Notes under the pieces: generated by a model
Database searches by the model: none
Told to the model about the DNA's origin: nothing
The model's input: the letters and a program-made list of their open reading frames with translations, nothing else
Position numbers and translations under genes: made by a program
In this document: positions 21,838 through 33,293 of the stretch, piece after piece
Position numbering within the stretch: the first letter of the stretch is position 1
Layout: each line of letters opens with the position of its first letter
From: Mycobacterium sp. 050128
Lineage (GTDB): Bacteria; Actinomycetota; Actinomycetes; Mycobacteriales; Mycobacteriaceae
Reading direction: 5' to 3'
DNA: 64,000 bases
NCBI RefSeq assembly: GCF_036409155.1
Contig: NZ_JAZGLW010000001.1
Location: 1,674,001 to 1,738,000, forward strand

Positions 21838-21864
21838 CGGCGGAAACCCTTCGGGTTTCCGCCG
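21838..21864 (+). terminator. Intrinsic terminator after fbpA
   Basis: A 12-bp perfect stem, arms 21838-21849 and 21853-21864 around loop TTC, containing GGCGGAAACCC. A short T-containing stretch (TTATTC) follows. It lies 22 bp past the fbpA stop, so fbpD must have its own promoter. Confidence 0.8.
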
Positions 21865-21966
21865 TTATTCGTTCTGCGGTGTGACTTGTTTCACTACCCT
21901 GCGGATCGGCTGCACTTCGGCCCTGGTTACTGTGCAAACACAGCGACTACACGATGGAGGGCGGAC

Positions 21967-22872
21967 ATGGGTAGCGTGCGGGGTCTGGCAATGCTGCTGC
22001 GGGTGCTTTGCGTTGCCGCGCTGACACTCGGATTCGGCGGTGTGGCGGCAGGAATCACCGGCAAGGCCACAGCGGCGCCCTACGAGACGTTGATGGTGCC
22101 GTCCGGCGCCATGGGCCGTGATATCCCGGTCGCCTTCCTCGGTGGTGGTCCGCACGCGGTGTATCTGCTGGACGCCTTCAACGCTGCGCCCGACGTCAGC
22201 AACTGGGTGACCGCGGGCAACGCGATGGGCACCCTGGCCGGCAAGGGGGTCTCCGTGGTCGCGCCCGCCGGCGGCGCCTGGAGCATGTACACGAACTGGG
22301 AGCAGGACGGCAGTAAGCAGTGGGACACCTTCCTGTCCGCCGAGCTGCCCGACTGGCTGGCCGCCAACAAGGGCCTGGCACCGGGCGGGCACGCCGCCGT
22401 GGGCGCGTCCCAGGGTGGCTACGCCGCGATGGCACTGGCCGCCTTCCACCCCGACCGCTTCGGCTTCGCCGGCTCGCTGTCCGGATTCCTGTACCCGTCG
22501 AACACCACCACCAACGGTTCGATCCTGGCGGGCCTGCAGCAATTCGGCGGCGTGGACGGCAACGGCATGTGGGGCGCGCCGCAGCTGGGCCGGTGGAAGT
22601 GGCACGACCCCTACGTGCACGCGGCGCTGCTGGCGCAGAACAACACCCGGGTGTGGGTCTGGAGCCCGACGAACATGGGCGGCGATGCGGCCGCGATGAT
22701 CGGGCAGGCCGGCGAGGCGATGGGTAACAGCCGCATGTTCTACCAGCAGTACCGCAGCGTCGGCGGCCACAACGGCCACTTCGACTTCCCGGGCGGCGGC
22801 GACAACGGCTGGGGTTCGTGGTCCGGGCAGCTGGGCGCCATGTCGGGCGACATCGTGGGAGCCATCCGCTAG
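21967..22872 (+). CDS. fbpD: FbpD/MPT51, antigen 85-like secreted protein
   Basis: 301 residues. The start at 21967 is preceded by GGAGGGCGGAC, and a signal peptide ends near ATAAPYETLMVPS. Overall fold and length match MPT51, a non-enzymatic antigen 85 relative thought to bind fibronectin or wall glycans. VGASQGGYAAM near residue 144 has Ser where antigen 85 has its nucleophile; I recall Ala at that place in M. tuberculosis. The region matching the catalytic His reads GDNGWGSW, so the His is absent, which argues against normal mycolyltransferase activity. It lies between fbpA and the Rv3802c-like gene. Confidence 0.93.
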   Translation: MGSVRGLAMLLRVLCVAALTLGFGGVAAGITGKATAAPYETLMVPSGAMGRDIPVAFLGGGPHAVYLLDAFNAAPDVSNWVTAGNAMGTLAGKGVSVVAPAGGAWSMYTNWEQDGSKQWDTFLSAELPDWLAANKGLAPGGHAAVGASQGGYAAMALAAFHPDRFGFAGSLSGFLYPSNTTTNGSILAGLQQFGGVDGNGMWGAPQLGRWKWHDPYVHAALLAQNNTRVWVWSPTNMGGDAAAMIGQAGEAMGNSRMFYQQYRSVGGHNGHFDFPGGGDNGWGSWSGQLGAMSGDIVGAIR

Positions 22873-23003
22873 CCACGCGGGCCCGCTGGCAGGACGGACG
22901 GCGCCACGCGCCGAGCCGGTACCGTGTATTGAGCAGCAGAGGGCGGGGTGGCCGCTTGCCTGGTAAACAAGCTGCGACCTACCGACTCTGCTAGCAGGAG
23001 AAC

Positions 23004-24020
23004 ATGACCTCGAATGCCCAGCGGCTGCGCAAGCGCCGCCGAATTCTCGCCTGGGTAGCCGCGCTGTCCATGGCCGTCGTCGTGCTGTTGGTCATCGTGG
23101 CCGTCGTGACGATGCTGCGCAGTACCGAGGCGCCGCCCAGCGCGGTTCCGCCCGGCATCCTGCCGCCTTCCTCGACCACGACACATCCGCACAAGCCGCG
23201 GCCGGCTTCCCAGGATGCTTCCTGCCCGGACGTGCAGATGATCGTCGTTCCGGGCACCTGGGAGTCGTCGCCGACCGACGATCCGCTCAACCCGATGCAG
23301 TTCCCAAATGCGTTGCTGCACCAAGACACTGTGGCGATCGGCCAGCAGTTCCCGCCGTCGCGGTTGCAGATCTTCACCGTCCCCTACACGGCTCAGTTCA
23401 ACAACCCGCTGGGCGGCGTCAAGCAGATGTCGTACAACGACAGCCGGGCCGAAGGCACCCGCGCGATGATCCAAGCGCTGACCGACATGAACAACAAGTG
23501 CCCGCTGACCAGCTACGTGCTGGTCGGCTTCTCGCAGGGCGCGGTGATCGCCGGTGACATCGCCAGCGATATCGGCAACGGCCGCGGCCCCGTCGACGAC
23601 GACCTGGTGTTGGGTGTGACGTTGATCGCCGACGGTCGTCGCCAGCAGGGCGTGGGTAACGACATCGGGCCGAACCCGCCGGGCCAGGGTGCGGAGGTCA
23701 CCCTGCACGAGGTGCCGATGTTGTCCGGGCTGGGTTTGACGATGACGGGCCCCCGGCCCGGCGGCTTCGGCGACCTCAACAGCAAGACCAACGAGATCTG
23801 CGCGGCCGGCGACCTGATCTGTGCGGCCCCGGACGAGGCGTTCAGCGTCGCGAACCTGCCGAATACGCTCAACACGCTGGCCGGCGGGGCGGGCCAGCCG
23901 GTGCACGCGATGTACGCCACCCCCCAGTTCTGGAATCTGGACGGCGCCACCTCCACGGATTGGACATTGAACTGGGCGCGTAATCTCATCGAAAACGCGC
24001 CACACCCCAAGCACGGGTAG
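23004..24020 (+). CDS. Cutinase-like envelope lipase/thioesterase, Rv3802c-like
   Basis: 338 residues. One N-terminal membrane helix ([20 protein letters not shown], about 16-35) and a Pro/Ser/Thr-rich linker precede a cutinase fold. The catalytic Ser is in [11 protein letters not shown] near residue 175, the Asp in [10 protein letters not shown] near 275, and the His in [12 protein letters not shown] near 297. Cysteines at SCPDVQ, NKCPL, EICAAG and LICAAP can form the two family disulphides. Rv3802c is an essential phospholipase/thioesterase tied to mycolate metabolism. It is preceded by AGGAG and lies between fbpD and fadD32. Confidence 0.92.
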   Translation: MTSNAQRLRKRRRILAWVAALSMAVVVLLVIVAVVTMLRSTEAPPSAVPPGILPPSSTTTHPHKPRPASQDASCPDVQMIVVPGTWESSPTDDPLNPMQFPNALLHQDTVAIGQQFPPSRLQIFTVPYTAQFNNPLGGVKQMSYNDSRAEGTRAMIQALTDMNNKCPLTSYVLVGFSQGAVIAGDIASDIGNGRGPVDDDLVLGVTLIADGRRQQGVGNDIGPNPPGQGAEVTLHEVPMLSGLGLTMTGPRPGGFGDLNSKTNEICAAGDLICAAPDEAFSVANLPNTLNTLAGGAGQPVHAMYATPQFWNLDGATSTDWTLNWARNLIENAPHPKHG

Positions 24021-24345
24021 CCGCCCGGGTGGCCTTGAACATTGCCAAGACGATGCCGGCGAGCTGGGCAAGGGGACACAGCAGCCAGGTGGGCGGTACC
24101 GAGGGCAATCGGCGGTACCTTGAGATTTGGTCTGCCGCGCGCTGCCGCCTAACATTAAGAGAAAACTAAGAGCAATAAGAGTTTGGCGGTTCCCGACCGG
24201 GTGGAAGCTCGGCCGGACCGGCGCAAGTTTGCGCCGTGCACGAGGCCGGCCCGCGCGCAGGGGACGCAGAGGACATTGTCGGCCAAGGCCGACACCAGGA
24301 CCGCCGGAATAGCTAACCGGCGAGTGTGTAACAGGAGAGGGCGGC
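24021..24345 (+). promoter_or_regulatory. Intergenic region upstream of fadD32 with TAAGAG repeats
   Basis: 325 bp between the lipase gene and fadD32, with no supported gene. Three direct TAAGAG copies lie at 24156, 24167 and 24176 in an unusually A-rich stretch. The AGGAGAGGG before 24346 is the fadD32 ribosome site. The region most likely holds the promoter of the fadD32-pks13-accD4 operon. The repeats could be an activator site, which is a guess. Confidence 0.5.
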
Positions 24346-26244
24346 ATGGCGTACCACAACCCGTTCATCGTGAACGGACGAATCAAGTTCCCGGATAACA
24401 CGAACCTGGTTCGGCATGTCGAGAAGTGGGCGAAGGTGCGCGGCGACAGGCTGGCCTACCGCTTCGTGGACTACTCGACCGAACGCGACGGTGTCTACCG
24501 CGACATCGTGTGGCGCGACTTCAGCGCCCGCAACCGCGCCGTGGGCGCACGTCTACAGCAGGTCACCGAGCCCGGCGACCGGATCGCGATCCTGTGCCCG
24601 CAGAACCTGAACTACCTCATTGCCTTCTTCGGCGCGCTGTATGCGGGCCGAATCGCGGTGCCGTTGTTCGACCCCGCCGAGCCGGGCCACGTCGGCCGTC
24701 TGCACGCCGTGCTCGACGACTGCTCGCCTTCGACGATCCTGACCACGACGGAGGCCGCCGAAGGCGTCCGCAAGTTCATCCGGGCCCGGGCGGCCAAGGA
24801 GCGGCCGCGCGTGATCGCCGTCGACGCGGTGCCCGACGAGGTCGCCGCTACCTGGATCGAGCCGGACGCGGACGAGAACACGATCGCCTACCTGCAGTAC
24901 ACCTCCGGGTCCACCCGCACCCCGACCGGCGTGCAGATCACCCACCTGAACCTGCCCACCAACGTGCTGCAGGTGCTCAACGGCCTGGAAGGCAAGGACG
25001 GCGACCGCGGCCTGTCCTGGCTGCCGTTCTTCCACGACATGGGTCTGATCACCGCGCTGCTGTCGCCGGTGCTCGGCCACCACTTCACGTTCATGACCCC
25101 GGCCGCCTTCGTGCGCCGGCCCGGCCGCTGGATCCGGGAGATGGCGCGCAAGCCCGACGACGGCCCGGACTGCGAGGTGTTCACCGTGGCGCCGAACTTC
25201 GCGTTCGAGCACGCCGCCGTGCGCGGCGTCCCCAAGGAGGGTGAGCCGCCGCTGGACCTGAGCAATGTCAAGGGCATCCTCAACGGCAGCGAGCCGGTGT
25301 CCCCGGCGTCGATGCGCAAGTTCTACGAGGCGTTCGAGCCTTACGGTCTGCGCAAGACCGCGATCAAGCCGTCCTACGGTTTGGCCGAGGCGACGCTGTT
25401 CGTGTCCACCACGCCGATGGACGAGGCACCCACCGTCATCCACGTCGACCGCGACGAGCTGAACAAGCAGCGCTTCGTCGAGGTGGCCGCGGACTCGCCG
25501 AAGGCCGTCGCGCAGGTGTCGGCCGGCGTCATCGGCGTCGACGAATGGGCCGTCATCGTCGATCCCGACACCGCCAGCGAGCTGCCGGACGGCCAGATCG
25601 GCGAGATCTGGTTGCACGGCAAGAACCTGGGCACCGGCTACTGGGGCAAGGAAGCCGAGAGCACCGAGATCTTCCGCAACATCCTCAAGTCGCGGATCAG
25701 CGAGTCCCACGCCGAGGGCGCCGACGACGAGGGGCTGTGGGTGCGCACCGGCGACTACGGCACCTACTTCAACGGCCACCTCTATATAGCGGGCCGCATC
25801 AAGGACCTGGTCATCATCGACGGCCGCAACCACTACCCGCAGGACCTCGAGTATTCGGCGCAGGAGGCCAGCAAGGCGCTGCGCACCGGATACGTCGCCG
25901 CCTTCTCGGTGCCGGCCAACGAACTGCCGCAGGAAGTTTTCGACAACCCGCACACCGGGCTCAAGTTCGACCCCGACGACACCTCCGAGCAGCTGGTGAT
26001 CGTGGCCGAGCGCGCTGCGGGCTCACACAAACTGGACTACCAGCCCATCGCCGACGACATCCGGGCGGCCATCGCCGTCCGGCACGGGGTCACCGTCCGT
26101 GACCTGCTGCTGGTGCAGTCCGGAACGATTCCGCGTACCTCCAGCGGCAAGATCGGGCACCGTGCCTGCCGTGCCGCCTACCTCGACGGCAGTCTGCGCA
26201 GCGGCATCGGGTCCCCCGACGCTTTTGCCAGTGCCACAGACTGA
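24346..26244 (+). CDS. fadD32: Long-chain fatty acyl-AMP ligase FadD32
   Basis: 632 residues; M. tuberculosis FadD32 is about 637. It activates the long meromycolic acid as acyl-AMP and loads it onto the N-terminal ACP of Pks13. The adenylation core shows [15 protein letters not shown] near residue 185 (P-loop-like A3), [11 protein letters not shown] near 343 (A5), [13 protein letters not shown] near 465 (A7), and [20 protein letters not shown] near 484 (A8). The C-terminal [14 protein letters not shown] holds the Lys of A10. The FAAL-type insertion makes AMP ester formation favoured over CoA transfer. It lies 11 bp before pks13 in one operon. Confidence 0.96.
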   Translation: MAYHNPFIVNGRIKFPDNTNLVRHVEKWAKVRGDRLAYRFVDYSTERDGVYRDIVWRDFSARNRAVGARLQQVTEPGDRIAILCPQNLNYLIAFFGALYAGRIAVPLFDPAEPGHVGRLHAVLDDCSPSTILTTTEAAEGVRKFIRARAAKERPRVIAVDAVPDEVAATWIEPDADENTIAYLQYTSGSTRTPTGVQITHLNLPTNVLQVLNGLEGKDGDRGLSWLPFFHDMGLITALLSPVLGHHFTFMTPAAFVRRPGRWIREMARKPDDGPDCEVFTVAPNFAFEHAAVRGVPKEGEPPLDLSNVKGILNGSEPVSPASMRKFYEAFEPYGLRKTAIKPSYGLAEATLFVSTTPMDEAPTVIHVDRDELNKQRFVEVAADSPKAVAQVSAGVIGVDEWAVIVDPDTASELPDGQIGEIWLHGKNLGTGYWGKEAESTEIFRNILKSRISESHAEGADDEGLWVRTGDYGTYFNGHLYIAGRIKDLVIIDGRNHYPQDLEYSAQEASKALRTGYVAAFSVPANELPQEVFDNPHTGLKFDPDDTSEQLVIVAERAAGSHKLDYQPIADDIRAAIAVRHGVTVRDLLLVQSGTIPRTSSGKIGHRACRAAYLDGSLRSGIGSPDAFASATD

Positions 26245-26255
26245 AATCAGGAACC

Positions 26256-29200
26256 ATGGCTGACACAGAACCTGACCTGCCGGACACCTCTGACAACGTG
26301 GCCGCCGATGGTCCGGGCGGGGACGCACCCGCCAAGAAGACCGACATGACGGTCCCCGAGATGCGCCAATGGCTGCGCAACTGGGTGGGCCGGGCGGTCG
26401 GGCAGTCACCCGACGCGATCGACGAGTCGGTCCCGATGGTGGAACTGGGTCTGTCCTCGCGCGACGCGGTGGCAATGGCCGCCGACATCGAGGACCTGAC
26501 CGGCGTCACACTGTCGGTGGCAGTCGCCTTCCAGCACCCGACCATCGAATCGCTGGCCACCCGCATCATCGAGGGCGAACCGGAGCGGCCCGACGACGAC
26601 CTCGGTGAAATCGACTGGACCCGGACCGGGCCGGCCGAACGCGTCGACATCGCGATCGTGGGCCTGTCCACCCGACTGCCCGGCGACATGAACACCCCGG
26701 ACGAAACCTGGCAGGCCCTGATGGAGGGCCGCGACGCCATCACCGATCTGCCCGAGGGCCGCTGGTCGGAGTTCCTGGAAGAGCCGCGCATCGCCGCAAT
26801 GGTCGCCAAGGCCCGCACCCGCGGCGGCTACCTGAAGGACGTCAAGGGATTCGACTCCGAATTCTTCGCGATCGCCAAGACCGAGGCCGACAACATCGAC
26901 CCGCAGCAGCGGCTGGCGCTGGAGCTGACCTGGGAGGCTCTCGAGCACGCCCGCATTCCGGCGTCGAGCCTGCGCGGCGAGGCCGTCGGCGTGTACGTCG
27001 GCTTCTCCAACCACGACTACCAGTTCCTGGCGGTGTCCGACCCGACCGTCGCGCACCCGTACGCGATCACCGGTACCGCGAACTCGATCATCGCCAACCG
27101 GGTGTCCTACTTCTACGACTTCCGCGGTCCCTCGGTGGCGATGGACACCGCCTGCTCGAGTTCGCTGGTGGCCACGCATCAGGCGGTGCAGGCGCTGCGC
27201 AACGGCGAATGCGACGTCGCGCTCGCCGGCGGGGTCAACGCACTGCTCACCCCGCTGGCCACGCTCGGCTTCGACGAGATCGGCGCGGTGCTGTCTCCCG
27301 ACGGCCGGATCAAGTCGTTCTCCTCGGACGCCGACGGCTACACCCGCTCCGAGGGTGGCGGCATGTTCGTGCTCAAGCGGGTCGACGACGCGCGCCGCGA
27401 CGGCGACCAGATCCTGGCCGTCATCGCCGGCAGCGCGATCAACCATGACGGCCGGTCCAACGGCCTGATCGCCCCCAACCAGGACGCCCAGGCCGAGGTG
27501 CTGCGTCGGGCGTACAAGGATGCCGGCATCGATCCGCGCAACGTCGACTACATCGAGGCGCACGGCACCGGCACCGTCCTGGGTGACCCGATCGAGGCCG
27601 AGGCGCTGGGCCGGGTGGTCGGCCGAGGTCGTTCCGCCGACCGTCCCGCGCTGCTGGGCGCGATCAAAACCAATGTGGGACACCTGGAGTCGGCCGCCGG
27701 CGCGGCCAGTTTGGCCAAGGTCGTGTTGTCGTTGCAGCACGACAAGCTGCCGCCGTCGATCAACTTCGCCGGGCCGAGCCCGTACATCGACTTCGACGGC
27801 ATGCACCTGAAATTCGTTGACACCGCGACCGATTGGCCGCGCTATGGCGGGTACGCGCTCGCCGGGGTGTCGAGCTTCGGCTTCGGTGGGGCCAACTCGC
27901 ACGTGGTCGTCCGCGAGGTGCTGCCGAGTGATGTCGTCGAACGCGAACCCGCACCCGCCCAAGAGGCGACCGCGGCCGCCGAAGGCGATCAGGCCGAGAC
28001 GTCCACGGGTGAAAGCCATTCGCTGCGGTTCGACGACTTCGGCAACATCATCACCGACGAGTACGAGATCCCGGATTTCGAGCCCGAGCTGCCGGGTGTG
28101 ACCGACGAGGCGCTGGAGCTCAAGCAAGCCGCGCTGGAAGAGCTTGCCGCTCAACAGGAGTCGGAGCCGACCAAACCGCTGATTCCGCTTGCGGTGTCGG
28201 CGTTCCTGACGTCGCGCAAGAAGGCCGCCGCGGCGGAGCTGGCGGACTGGATGGAAAGCCCCGAGGGGCAGGCGTCGTCGCTGGAGTCGATCGGCCGGTC
28301 GCTGTCGCGGCGCAACCACGGCCGCTCCCGCGCGGTGGTCCTGGCCCACGACCATGACGAGGCCATCAAGGGCTTGCGCGCGATCGCCGAGGGCAAGCAG
28401 CGGCCCAACGTGTTCAGCGTGGACGGGCCGGTGAGCAACGGCCCGGTGTGGGTGCTCGCCGGATTCGGTGCGCAGCACCGCAAGATGGGCAAGAGCCTGT
28501 ACCTGCGCAACCCGGTGTTCGCCGAGTGGATCGAGAAGGTCGACGCCCTGGTACAGGACGAGCTGGGCTATTCGGTGCTCGAGCTGATCCTCGACGACTC
28601 GCAGGACTACGGCATCGAGACCACTCAGGTCACCATCTTCGCGATCCAGATCGCGCTGGGTGAGCTGCTCAAGCATCACGGTGCCAAACCCGCTGCGGTG
28701 GTAGGGCAGTCGCTGGGTGAGGCCGCATCGGCCTACTTCGCCGGCGGCCTGTCGCTGCGTGACGCCACCCGGGCGATCTGCTCGCGATCGCACCTGATGG
28801 GCGAGGGCGAGTCGATGCTGTTCGGTGAGTTCATCCGGCTGATGGCGCTGGTGGAGTACTCCGCCGACGAGATCAAGACGGTGTTCTCCGACTTCCCCGA
28901 CCTGGAGGTGTGCGTCTACGCCGCACCGACCCAGACCGTCATCGGCGGCCCGCCCGAGCAGGTGGACGCGATCATCGCCCGCGCGGAATCCGAGGGCAAG
29001 TTCGCCCGCAAGTTCCAGACCAAGGGCGCCAGCCACACCTCGCAGATGGACCCGCTGCTCGGCGAGCTGGCCGCGGAGCTGCAGGGCATCAAGCCGATGA
29101 GCCCGACGGCCGGGATCTACTCGACCGTGCACGAGGGCAGCTACGTCAAGCCCGGCGCCGACCCGATCCACGACGTCGACTACTGGAAGAAGGGGCTGCG

Positions 29201-31619
29201 CCACAGCGTCTACTTCACCCACGGCATCCGCAACGCCGTCGACAGCGGGCACACCACGTTCCTGGAGCTGGCGCCCAACCCCGTCGCGCTGATGCAGGTG
29301 GGCCTGACCACGGCGGATGCCGGCTTGCACGATGCCCAGCTGATCCCGACGCTGGCCCGCAAGCAGGACGAGGTCGACTCGATCACGTCGACCCTGGCGC
29401 AGCTCTACGTCTACGGACACGACCTGGACATCCGGACCATGTTCAGCCCCGCCCAGGGACCGCAGGACTACGCCGACATCCCGCCGACCCGGTTCAAGCG
29501 CAAAGTGCATTGGCTGGACGCACACTTCAGCAGCGACGGATCGATCATCATGCCGGGAGCGCACGTCGCGTTGCCGGATGGCCGCCACGTCTGGGAGTTC
29601 GCGCCCCGGGGCGAGACGACAGACCTGGCCGCGTTGGTGAGAGCCGCTGCGGCTCAAGTGATTCCGGATGCGCAGATGACGGCGGCCGAGCAGCGCGCGG
29701 TGCCGGGCGACGGCGCCCGGCTGGTGACGACGATGACCCGGCATCCCGGCGGTGCGTCGGTGCAGGTGCATGCCCGTATCGACGAATCGTTCACGTTGGT
29801 CTACGACGCGCTGGTTGCGCGGGCGGGTGCGGCAGTGGGCGCCTTGCCCACCGCGGTCGGCGCCGGTGCCGCGATCGCACCCGTGGCCGCAACGGGATTG
29901 GCCGAAACACCGGTCGCGGCGCCCGTCGAAGAACCCGAGAACGCGGAAACGTTGTCGGACAGCCTGACCAACCGCTACATCCCGTCCGGATTCACCAAAT
30001 GGTCACCGGAATCCGGTGAGACCATCGCGGAGCGACTCGGCGCGATCGTCGCGGCGGCCATGGGTTACGAACCCGAGGACCTGCCGTGGGAGGTGCCGCT
30101 GATCGAGCTGGGCCTGGACTCGCTGATGGCGGTGCGGATCAAGAACCGCGTCGAGTACGACTTCGACCTGCCGCCAATCCAATTGACGGCGGTGCGCGAC
30201 GCCAACCTCTACAACGTCGAGAAGCTGATCGAGTACGCGCTCGAACACCGCGACGAGGTCGAGCAGCTGCACGACTACCAGCGGACGCAGACGGACGAGG
30301 AGATCGCCCGGGTGCAGGCCGGATTGCTCAGCGGCGCAACGCCGGAATCGCTGGGTGCTCCCGCGCCGGATCCGCAGGCGCCGCCGCCGTCGGATGTGGC
30401 GATTCCGCCGCCGCCGACCGATCCGTCGGGCCCGGCGGGCAACGGCGTCGCCAACGGCGCCAAGCCGAACCTGGCCGGCGCGGCCGAAGCGCTCACCTCC
30501 GAGGCGGTCGCCAAGGCGCTGAACTCCGATGTGCCGCCGCGCGATGCCGCCGAGCGGGTCACCTTCGCCACCTGGGCGATCGTCACCGGCAAGTCCCCGG
30601 GCGGCATCTTCAACCCGCTGCCCAAGCTGGACGACGCCAGCGCCGCCAAGCTGGCCGAGCGGCTTTCCGAGCGCGCTGAGGGACCGATCACCGCCGAGGA
30701 CGTGCTGAGCTCGGAGAACATCGAAGCGCTGGGCGACAAGGTGCGCCAGTACCTCGAGGCCGGCACGATCGACGGGTTCGTCCGCACGCTGCGGGCGCCG
30801 GTCGAGGGCTCGACCAAGCCGCCGGTCTTCGTCTTCCACCCGGCCGGCGGATCGACGGTGGTGTACGAGCCGCTGCTCAATCGGTTGCCCGCGGACACTC
30901 CGATGTACGGGCTGGAGCGCGTCGAGGGCACGATCGAAGAGCGTGCGGCGCAATATGTTCCGAAGCTGATCGAGATGCAGGGCGACGGGCCCTACATCCT
31001 GGCCGGCTGGTCGCTGGGCGGGGTGCTGGCCTACGCCTGCGCGATCGGACTGAAGAAGATGGGCAAGGACGTCGCCTGGGTGGGCCTGATCGACGCGGTG
31101 CGCGCCGGTGAAGAGGTCCCGCAGACCAAGGAGGAGGTCCGCGCGCGCTGGGACCGCTACGCCCGCTTCGCGGAGAGGACCTTCCAGGTCACCATCCCGG
31201 CGATCCCGTACGAGCAGCTCGAGGAGCTCGACGACGAGGGTCAGATCCGGTTCGTGCTGGAGGCCGTCAGCCAGAGCGGGGTGCAGATCCCGGCCGGGAT
31301 CATCGAGCATCAGCGCACGTCGTACCTGGACAACCGGGCGATCGACACCGCCGAGATCCAGCCTTACGACGGGCATGTGACCCTCTATATGGCCGATCGC
31401 TACCATGACGACGCGATCATGTTCGAGCCGCGATACGCCGTTCGGCAGCCGGATGGTGGTTGGGGCGAGTATGTCGCCGACCTCGAGGTCGTGCCGATCG
31501 GTGGCGAGCACATTCAGGCCATCGACGAGCCGATCATCGCCAAGGTCGGTGCGCATATGACCCAGGCGCTGAACGCGGTCGACGCAGAGCACCGCCGGAC
31601 AAGTGAGGTAGGCAAGTAG
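26256..31619 (+). CDS. pks13: Polyketide synthase Pks13, mycolic acid condensase
   Basis: 1787 residues in ACP-KS-AT-ACP-TE order. The first ACP has its phosphopantetheine Ser in [10 protein letters not shown] (about Ser68). The ketosynthase nucleophile is Cys300 in DTACSSSL, with [12 protein letters not shown] and [11 protein letters not shown] supplying the two His. The acyltransferase Ser is Ser819 in GQSLGEA. The second ACP has Ser1289 in GLDSLM, and the thioesterase Ser1586 lies in [11 protein letters not shown]. It condenses the meromycolyl chain with the carboxylated acyl chain to the alpha-alkyl beta-keto precursor. Somewhat longer than the M. tuberculosis protein (about 1733), mainly in linkers. 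The stop overlaps the accD4 start by one base. Confidence 0.97.
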   Translation: MADTEPDLPDTSDNVAADGPGGDAPAKKTDMTVPEMRQWLRNWVGRAVGQSPDAIDESVPMVELGLSSRDAVAMAADIEDLTGVTLSVAVAFQHPTIESLATRIIEGEPERPDDDLGEIDWTRTGPAERVDIAIVGLSTRLPGDMNTPDETWQALMEGRDAITDLPEGRWSEFLEEPRIAAMVAKARTRGGYLKDVKGFDSEFFAIAKTEADNIDPQQRLALELTWEALEHARIPASSLRGEAVGVYVGFSNHDYQFLAVSDPTVAHPYAITGTANSIIANRVSYFYDFRGPSVAMDTACSSSLVATHQAVQALRNGECDVALAGGVNALLTPLATLGFDEIGAVLSPDGRIKSFSSDADGYTRSEGGGMFVLKRVDDARRDGDQILAVIAGSAINHDGRSNGLIAPNQDAQAEVLRRAYKDAGIDPRNVDYIEAHGTGTVLGDPIEAEALGRVVGRGRSADRPALLGAIKTNVGHLESAAGAASLAKVVLSLQHDKLPPSINFAGPSPYIDFDGMHLKFVDTATDWPRYGGYALAGVSSFGFGGANSHVVVREVLPSDVVEREPAPAQEATAAAEGDQAETSTGESHSLRFDDFGNIITDEYEIPDFEPELPGVTDEALELKQAALEELAAQQESEPTKPLIPLAVSAFLTSRKKAAAAELADWMESPEGQASSLESIGRSLSRRNHGRSRAVVLAHDHDEAIKGLRAIAEGKQRPNVFSVDGPVSNGPVWVLAGFGAQHRKMGKSLYLRNPVFAEWIEKVDALVQDELGYSVLELILDDSQDYGIETTQVTIFAIQIALGELLKHHGAKPAAVVGQSLGEAASAYFAGGLSLRDATRAICSRSHLMGEGESMLFGEFIRLMALVEYSADEIKTVFSDFPDLEVCVYAAPTQTVIGGPPEQVDAIIARAESEGKFARKFQTKGASHTSQMDPLLGELAAELQGIKPMSPTAGIYSTVHEGSYVKPGADPIHDVDYWKKGLRHSVYFTHGIRNAVDSGHTTFLELAPNPVALMQVGLTTADAGLHDAQLIPTLARKQDEVDSITSTLAQLYVYGHDLDIRTMFSPAQGPQDYADIPPTRFKRKVHWLDAHFSSDGSIIMPGAHVALPDGRHVWEFAPRGETTDLAALVRAAAAQVIPDAQMTAAEQRAVPGDGARLVTTMTRHPGGASVQVHARIDESFTLVYDALVARAGAAVGALPTAVGAGAAIAPVAATGLAETPVAAPVEEPENAETLSDSLTNRYIPSGFTKWSPESGETIAERLGAIVAAAMGYEPEDLPWEVPLIELGLDSLMAVRIKNRVEYDFDLPPIQLTAVRDANLYNVEKLIEYALEHRDEVEQLHDYQRTQTDEEIARVQAGLLSGATPESLGAPAPDPQAPPPSDVAIPPPPTDPSGPAGNGVANGAKPNLAGAAEALTSEAVAKALNSDVPPRDAAERVTFATWAIVTGKSPGGIFNPLPKLDDASAAKLAERLSERAEGPITAEDVLSSENIEALGDKVRQYLEAGTIDGFVRTLRAPVEGSTKPPVFVFHPAGGSTVVYEPLLNRLPADTPMYGLERVEGTIEERAAQYVPKLIEMQGDGPYILAGWSLGGVLAYACAIGLKKMGKDVAWVGLIDAVRAGEEVPQTKEEVRARWDRYARFAERTFQVTIPAIPYEQLEELDDEGQIRFVLEAVSQSGVQIPAGIIEHQRTSYLDNRAIDTAEIQPYDGHVTLYMADRYHDDAIMFEPRYAVRQPDGGWGEYVADLEVVPIGGEHIQAIDEPIIAKVGAHMTQALNAVDAEHRRTSEVGK

Positions 31620-33199
31620 TGACGGATGTAGCGCCTGGGCCGGCTCCTGTCGTCCACACCACGGCCGAGAAGCTAGCCGAGCTCAACGCTCGCCTGGAAC
31701 TGGCCAAGGAGCCCGGCGGCGCGAAGGCCGCCGCCAAGCGCGACGCGAAGGGCATCCCCAGCGCCCGGTCCCGCATCCACGCGCTGGTCGACCCGGGCAC
31801 CTTCCTCGAGGTCGGGGCGCTGGCCAAGACCCCGAACGACCCCAACGCGCTCTACGGCGACGGCTGCATCACCGGCCACGCGATGATCGACGGGCGGCCG
31901 GTCGGGGTGTTCTCCCATGACCAGACCGTGTTCCAGGGCACCGTCGGCGAGATGTTCGGCCGCAAGGTGGCCCGGCTGATGGAGTGGTGCGCGATGGTCG
32001 GCTGCCCGATCATCGGCATTCAGGACTCGGGTGGTGCCCGCATCCAGGACGCGGTCACCTCGCTGGCGTGGTACGCCGAGCTGGGCCGCCGTCACGAAGC
32101 GTTGTCCGGGATCGTGCCGCAGATCTCCCTCATCTTCGGCAAATGCGCTGGGGGAGCGGTCTATTCGCCGATCCAGGACGATCTCCTTGTTGCGGTGCGC
32201 GACCAGGGCTACTTCTTCGTCACCGGACCCGACGTGATCAAGGAAGTCACCGGCGAAGAGATCACGCTCGACGAGCTCGGTGGCGCCGATGTCCAGGCCC
32301 GCTACGGCAACATTCATCATGTCGTCGACACCGAGGCCGAGGCATTTCAGTATGTCCGGGACTTCTTGTCATTCCTGCCGTCCAACGTGTTCGACAAACC
32401 GCCGATCGTCAATCCCGGGCTGGAGCCCGAGATCACCCCCACCGATCTGGAACTCGACGCGATCATTCCGGACTCCGACAACGCGGCCTACGACATGCAT
32501 GAGATCCTGCTGCGGATCTTCGACGACGGCGATTTTCTCGAAGTCGCCTCGCAGCACGGGCCGGCGATCATCACCGGGTTCGCCCGCGTCGACGGGCGCC
32601 CGGTCGGTGTGATCGCCAACCAGCCCATGTTCCTGGCCGGCTCGATCGACAACGAAGCCTCCGACAAGGCAACACGTTTCATCCGGTTCTGCGACATCTT
32701 CGAGCTCCCGCTCATCTTCGTCGTCGACACTCCCGGCTTCCTGCCGGGGGCCGAGCAGGAGCGCAACGGCATCATTAAGCGCGGCGGCCGGTTCCTCTCG
32801 GCGGTCGTGGAGGCCGACGTACCCAAGGTGACGATCACGATCCGCAAGTCCTACGGCGGTGCGTATGCCGTGATGGGATCTCGGCAGCTGACCGCCGACT
32901 TCAACTTCGCGTGGCCCACCGCGCGCATCGCGGTGATCGGCGCTGAGGGCGCCGCCCAGCTGCTGATGAAGCGGTTTCCGGACCCGACGACGCCCGAGGC
33001 GCAGCAGATCAAGAAGGACTTCATCGAGGGCTACAACCTCAATATGGCGATTCCGTGGACGGCCGCCGAGCGCGGTTTCATCGATGCGGTCATCGATCCG
33101 CACCAGACCCGGCTGTTGATCCGCAAGTCGCTACATCTGTTGCGGGACAAGCAGATCTGGTTCCGCGTCGGTCGCAAGCACAGCCTGCTTCCGCTCTAG
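31619..33199 (+). CDS. accD4: Acyl-CoA carboxylase beta subunit AccD4
   Basis: 526 residues from GTG at 31619 (TAGTG overlap with pks13). It is the carboxyltransferase subunit that, with a biotinylated AccA3 subunit and AccD5/AccE5, carboxylates the C24-C26 acyl-CoA used by Pks13. Carboxyltransferase signatures are [18 protein letters not shown] near residue 135, [14 protein letters not shown] near 175 (oxyanion region), [20 protein letters not shown] near 366, and [12 protein letters not shown] near 406. It is the last gene of the fadD32-pks13-accD4 operon. It is convergent with fadE35 across 94 bp. Confidence 0.96.
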   Translation: MTDVAPGPAPVVHTTAEKLAELNARLELAKEPGGAKAAAKRDAKGIPSARSRIHALVDPGTFLEVGALAKTPNDPNALYGDGCITGHAMIDGRPVGVFSHDQTVFQGTVGEMFGRKVARLMEWCAMVGCPIIGIQDSGGARIQDAVTSLAWYAELGRRHEALSGIVPQISLIFGKCAGGAVYSPIQDDLLVAVRDQGYFFVTGPDVIKEVTGEEITLDELGGADVQARYGNIHHVVDTEAEAFQYVRDFLSFLPSNVFDKPPIVNPGLEPEITPTDLELDAIIPDSDNAAYDMHEILLRIFDDGDFLEVASQHGPAIITGFARVDGRPVGVIANQPMFLAGSIDNEASDKATRFIRFCDIFELPLIFVVDTPGFLPGAEQERNGIIKRGGRFLSAVVEADVPKVTITIRKSYGGAYAVMGSRQLTADFNFAWPTARIAVIGAEGAAQLLMKRFPDPTTPEAQQIKKDFIEGYNLNMAIPWTAAERGFIDAVIDPHQTRLLIRKSLHLLRDKQIWFRVGRKHSLLPL

Positions 33200-33223
33200 C
33201 CACACCCGGCGTCGCGCCGGTCC

Positions 33224-33249
33224 GCCGGTCCACCACGCCGGTCCACCAC
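33224..33249. repeat. Two 13-bp tandem copies between accD4 and fadE35
   Basis: GCCGGTCCACCAC occurs twice in direct succession (33224-33236, 33237-33249). It lies in the short convergent intergenic space where M. tuberculosis carries an insertion sequence. Confidence 0.7.
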
Positions 33250-33293
33250 GCCGAGTGTGAGTCTTACGACGCGACACGCCGTTTCAGCGTCGC

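Noticed and set aside
26406..29771. Very long open frame on the minus strand opposite pks13 (over 1100 codons)
   Set aside because: It is an antisense shadow in GC-rich DNA. The translation is low-complexity Arg/Val/Gly-rich with no domain, whereas the plus strand encodes Pks13 with all catalytic motifs.
33200..33293. Insertion sequence between accD4 and fadE35, as in M. tuberculosis
   Set aside because: The gap is 94 bp with two 13-bp repeats only. There is no transposase frame or terminal inverted repeat.
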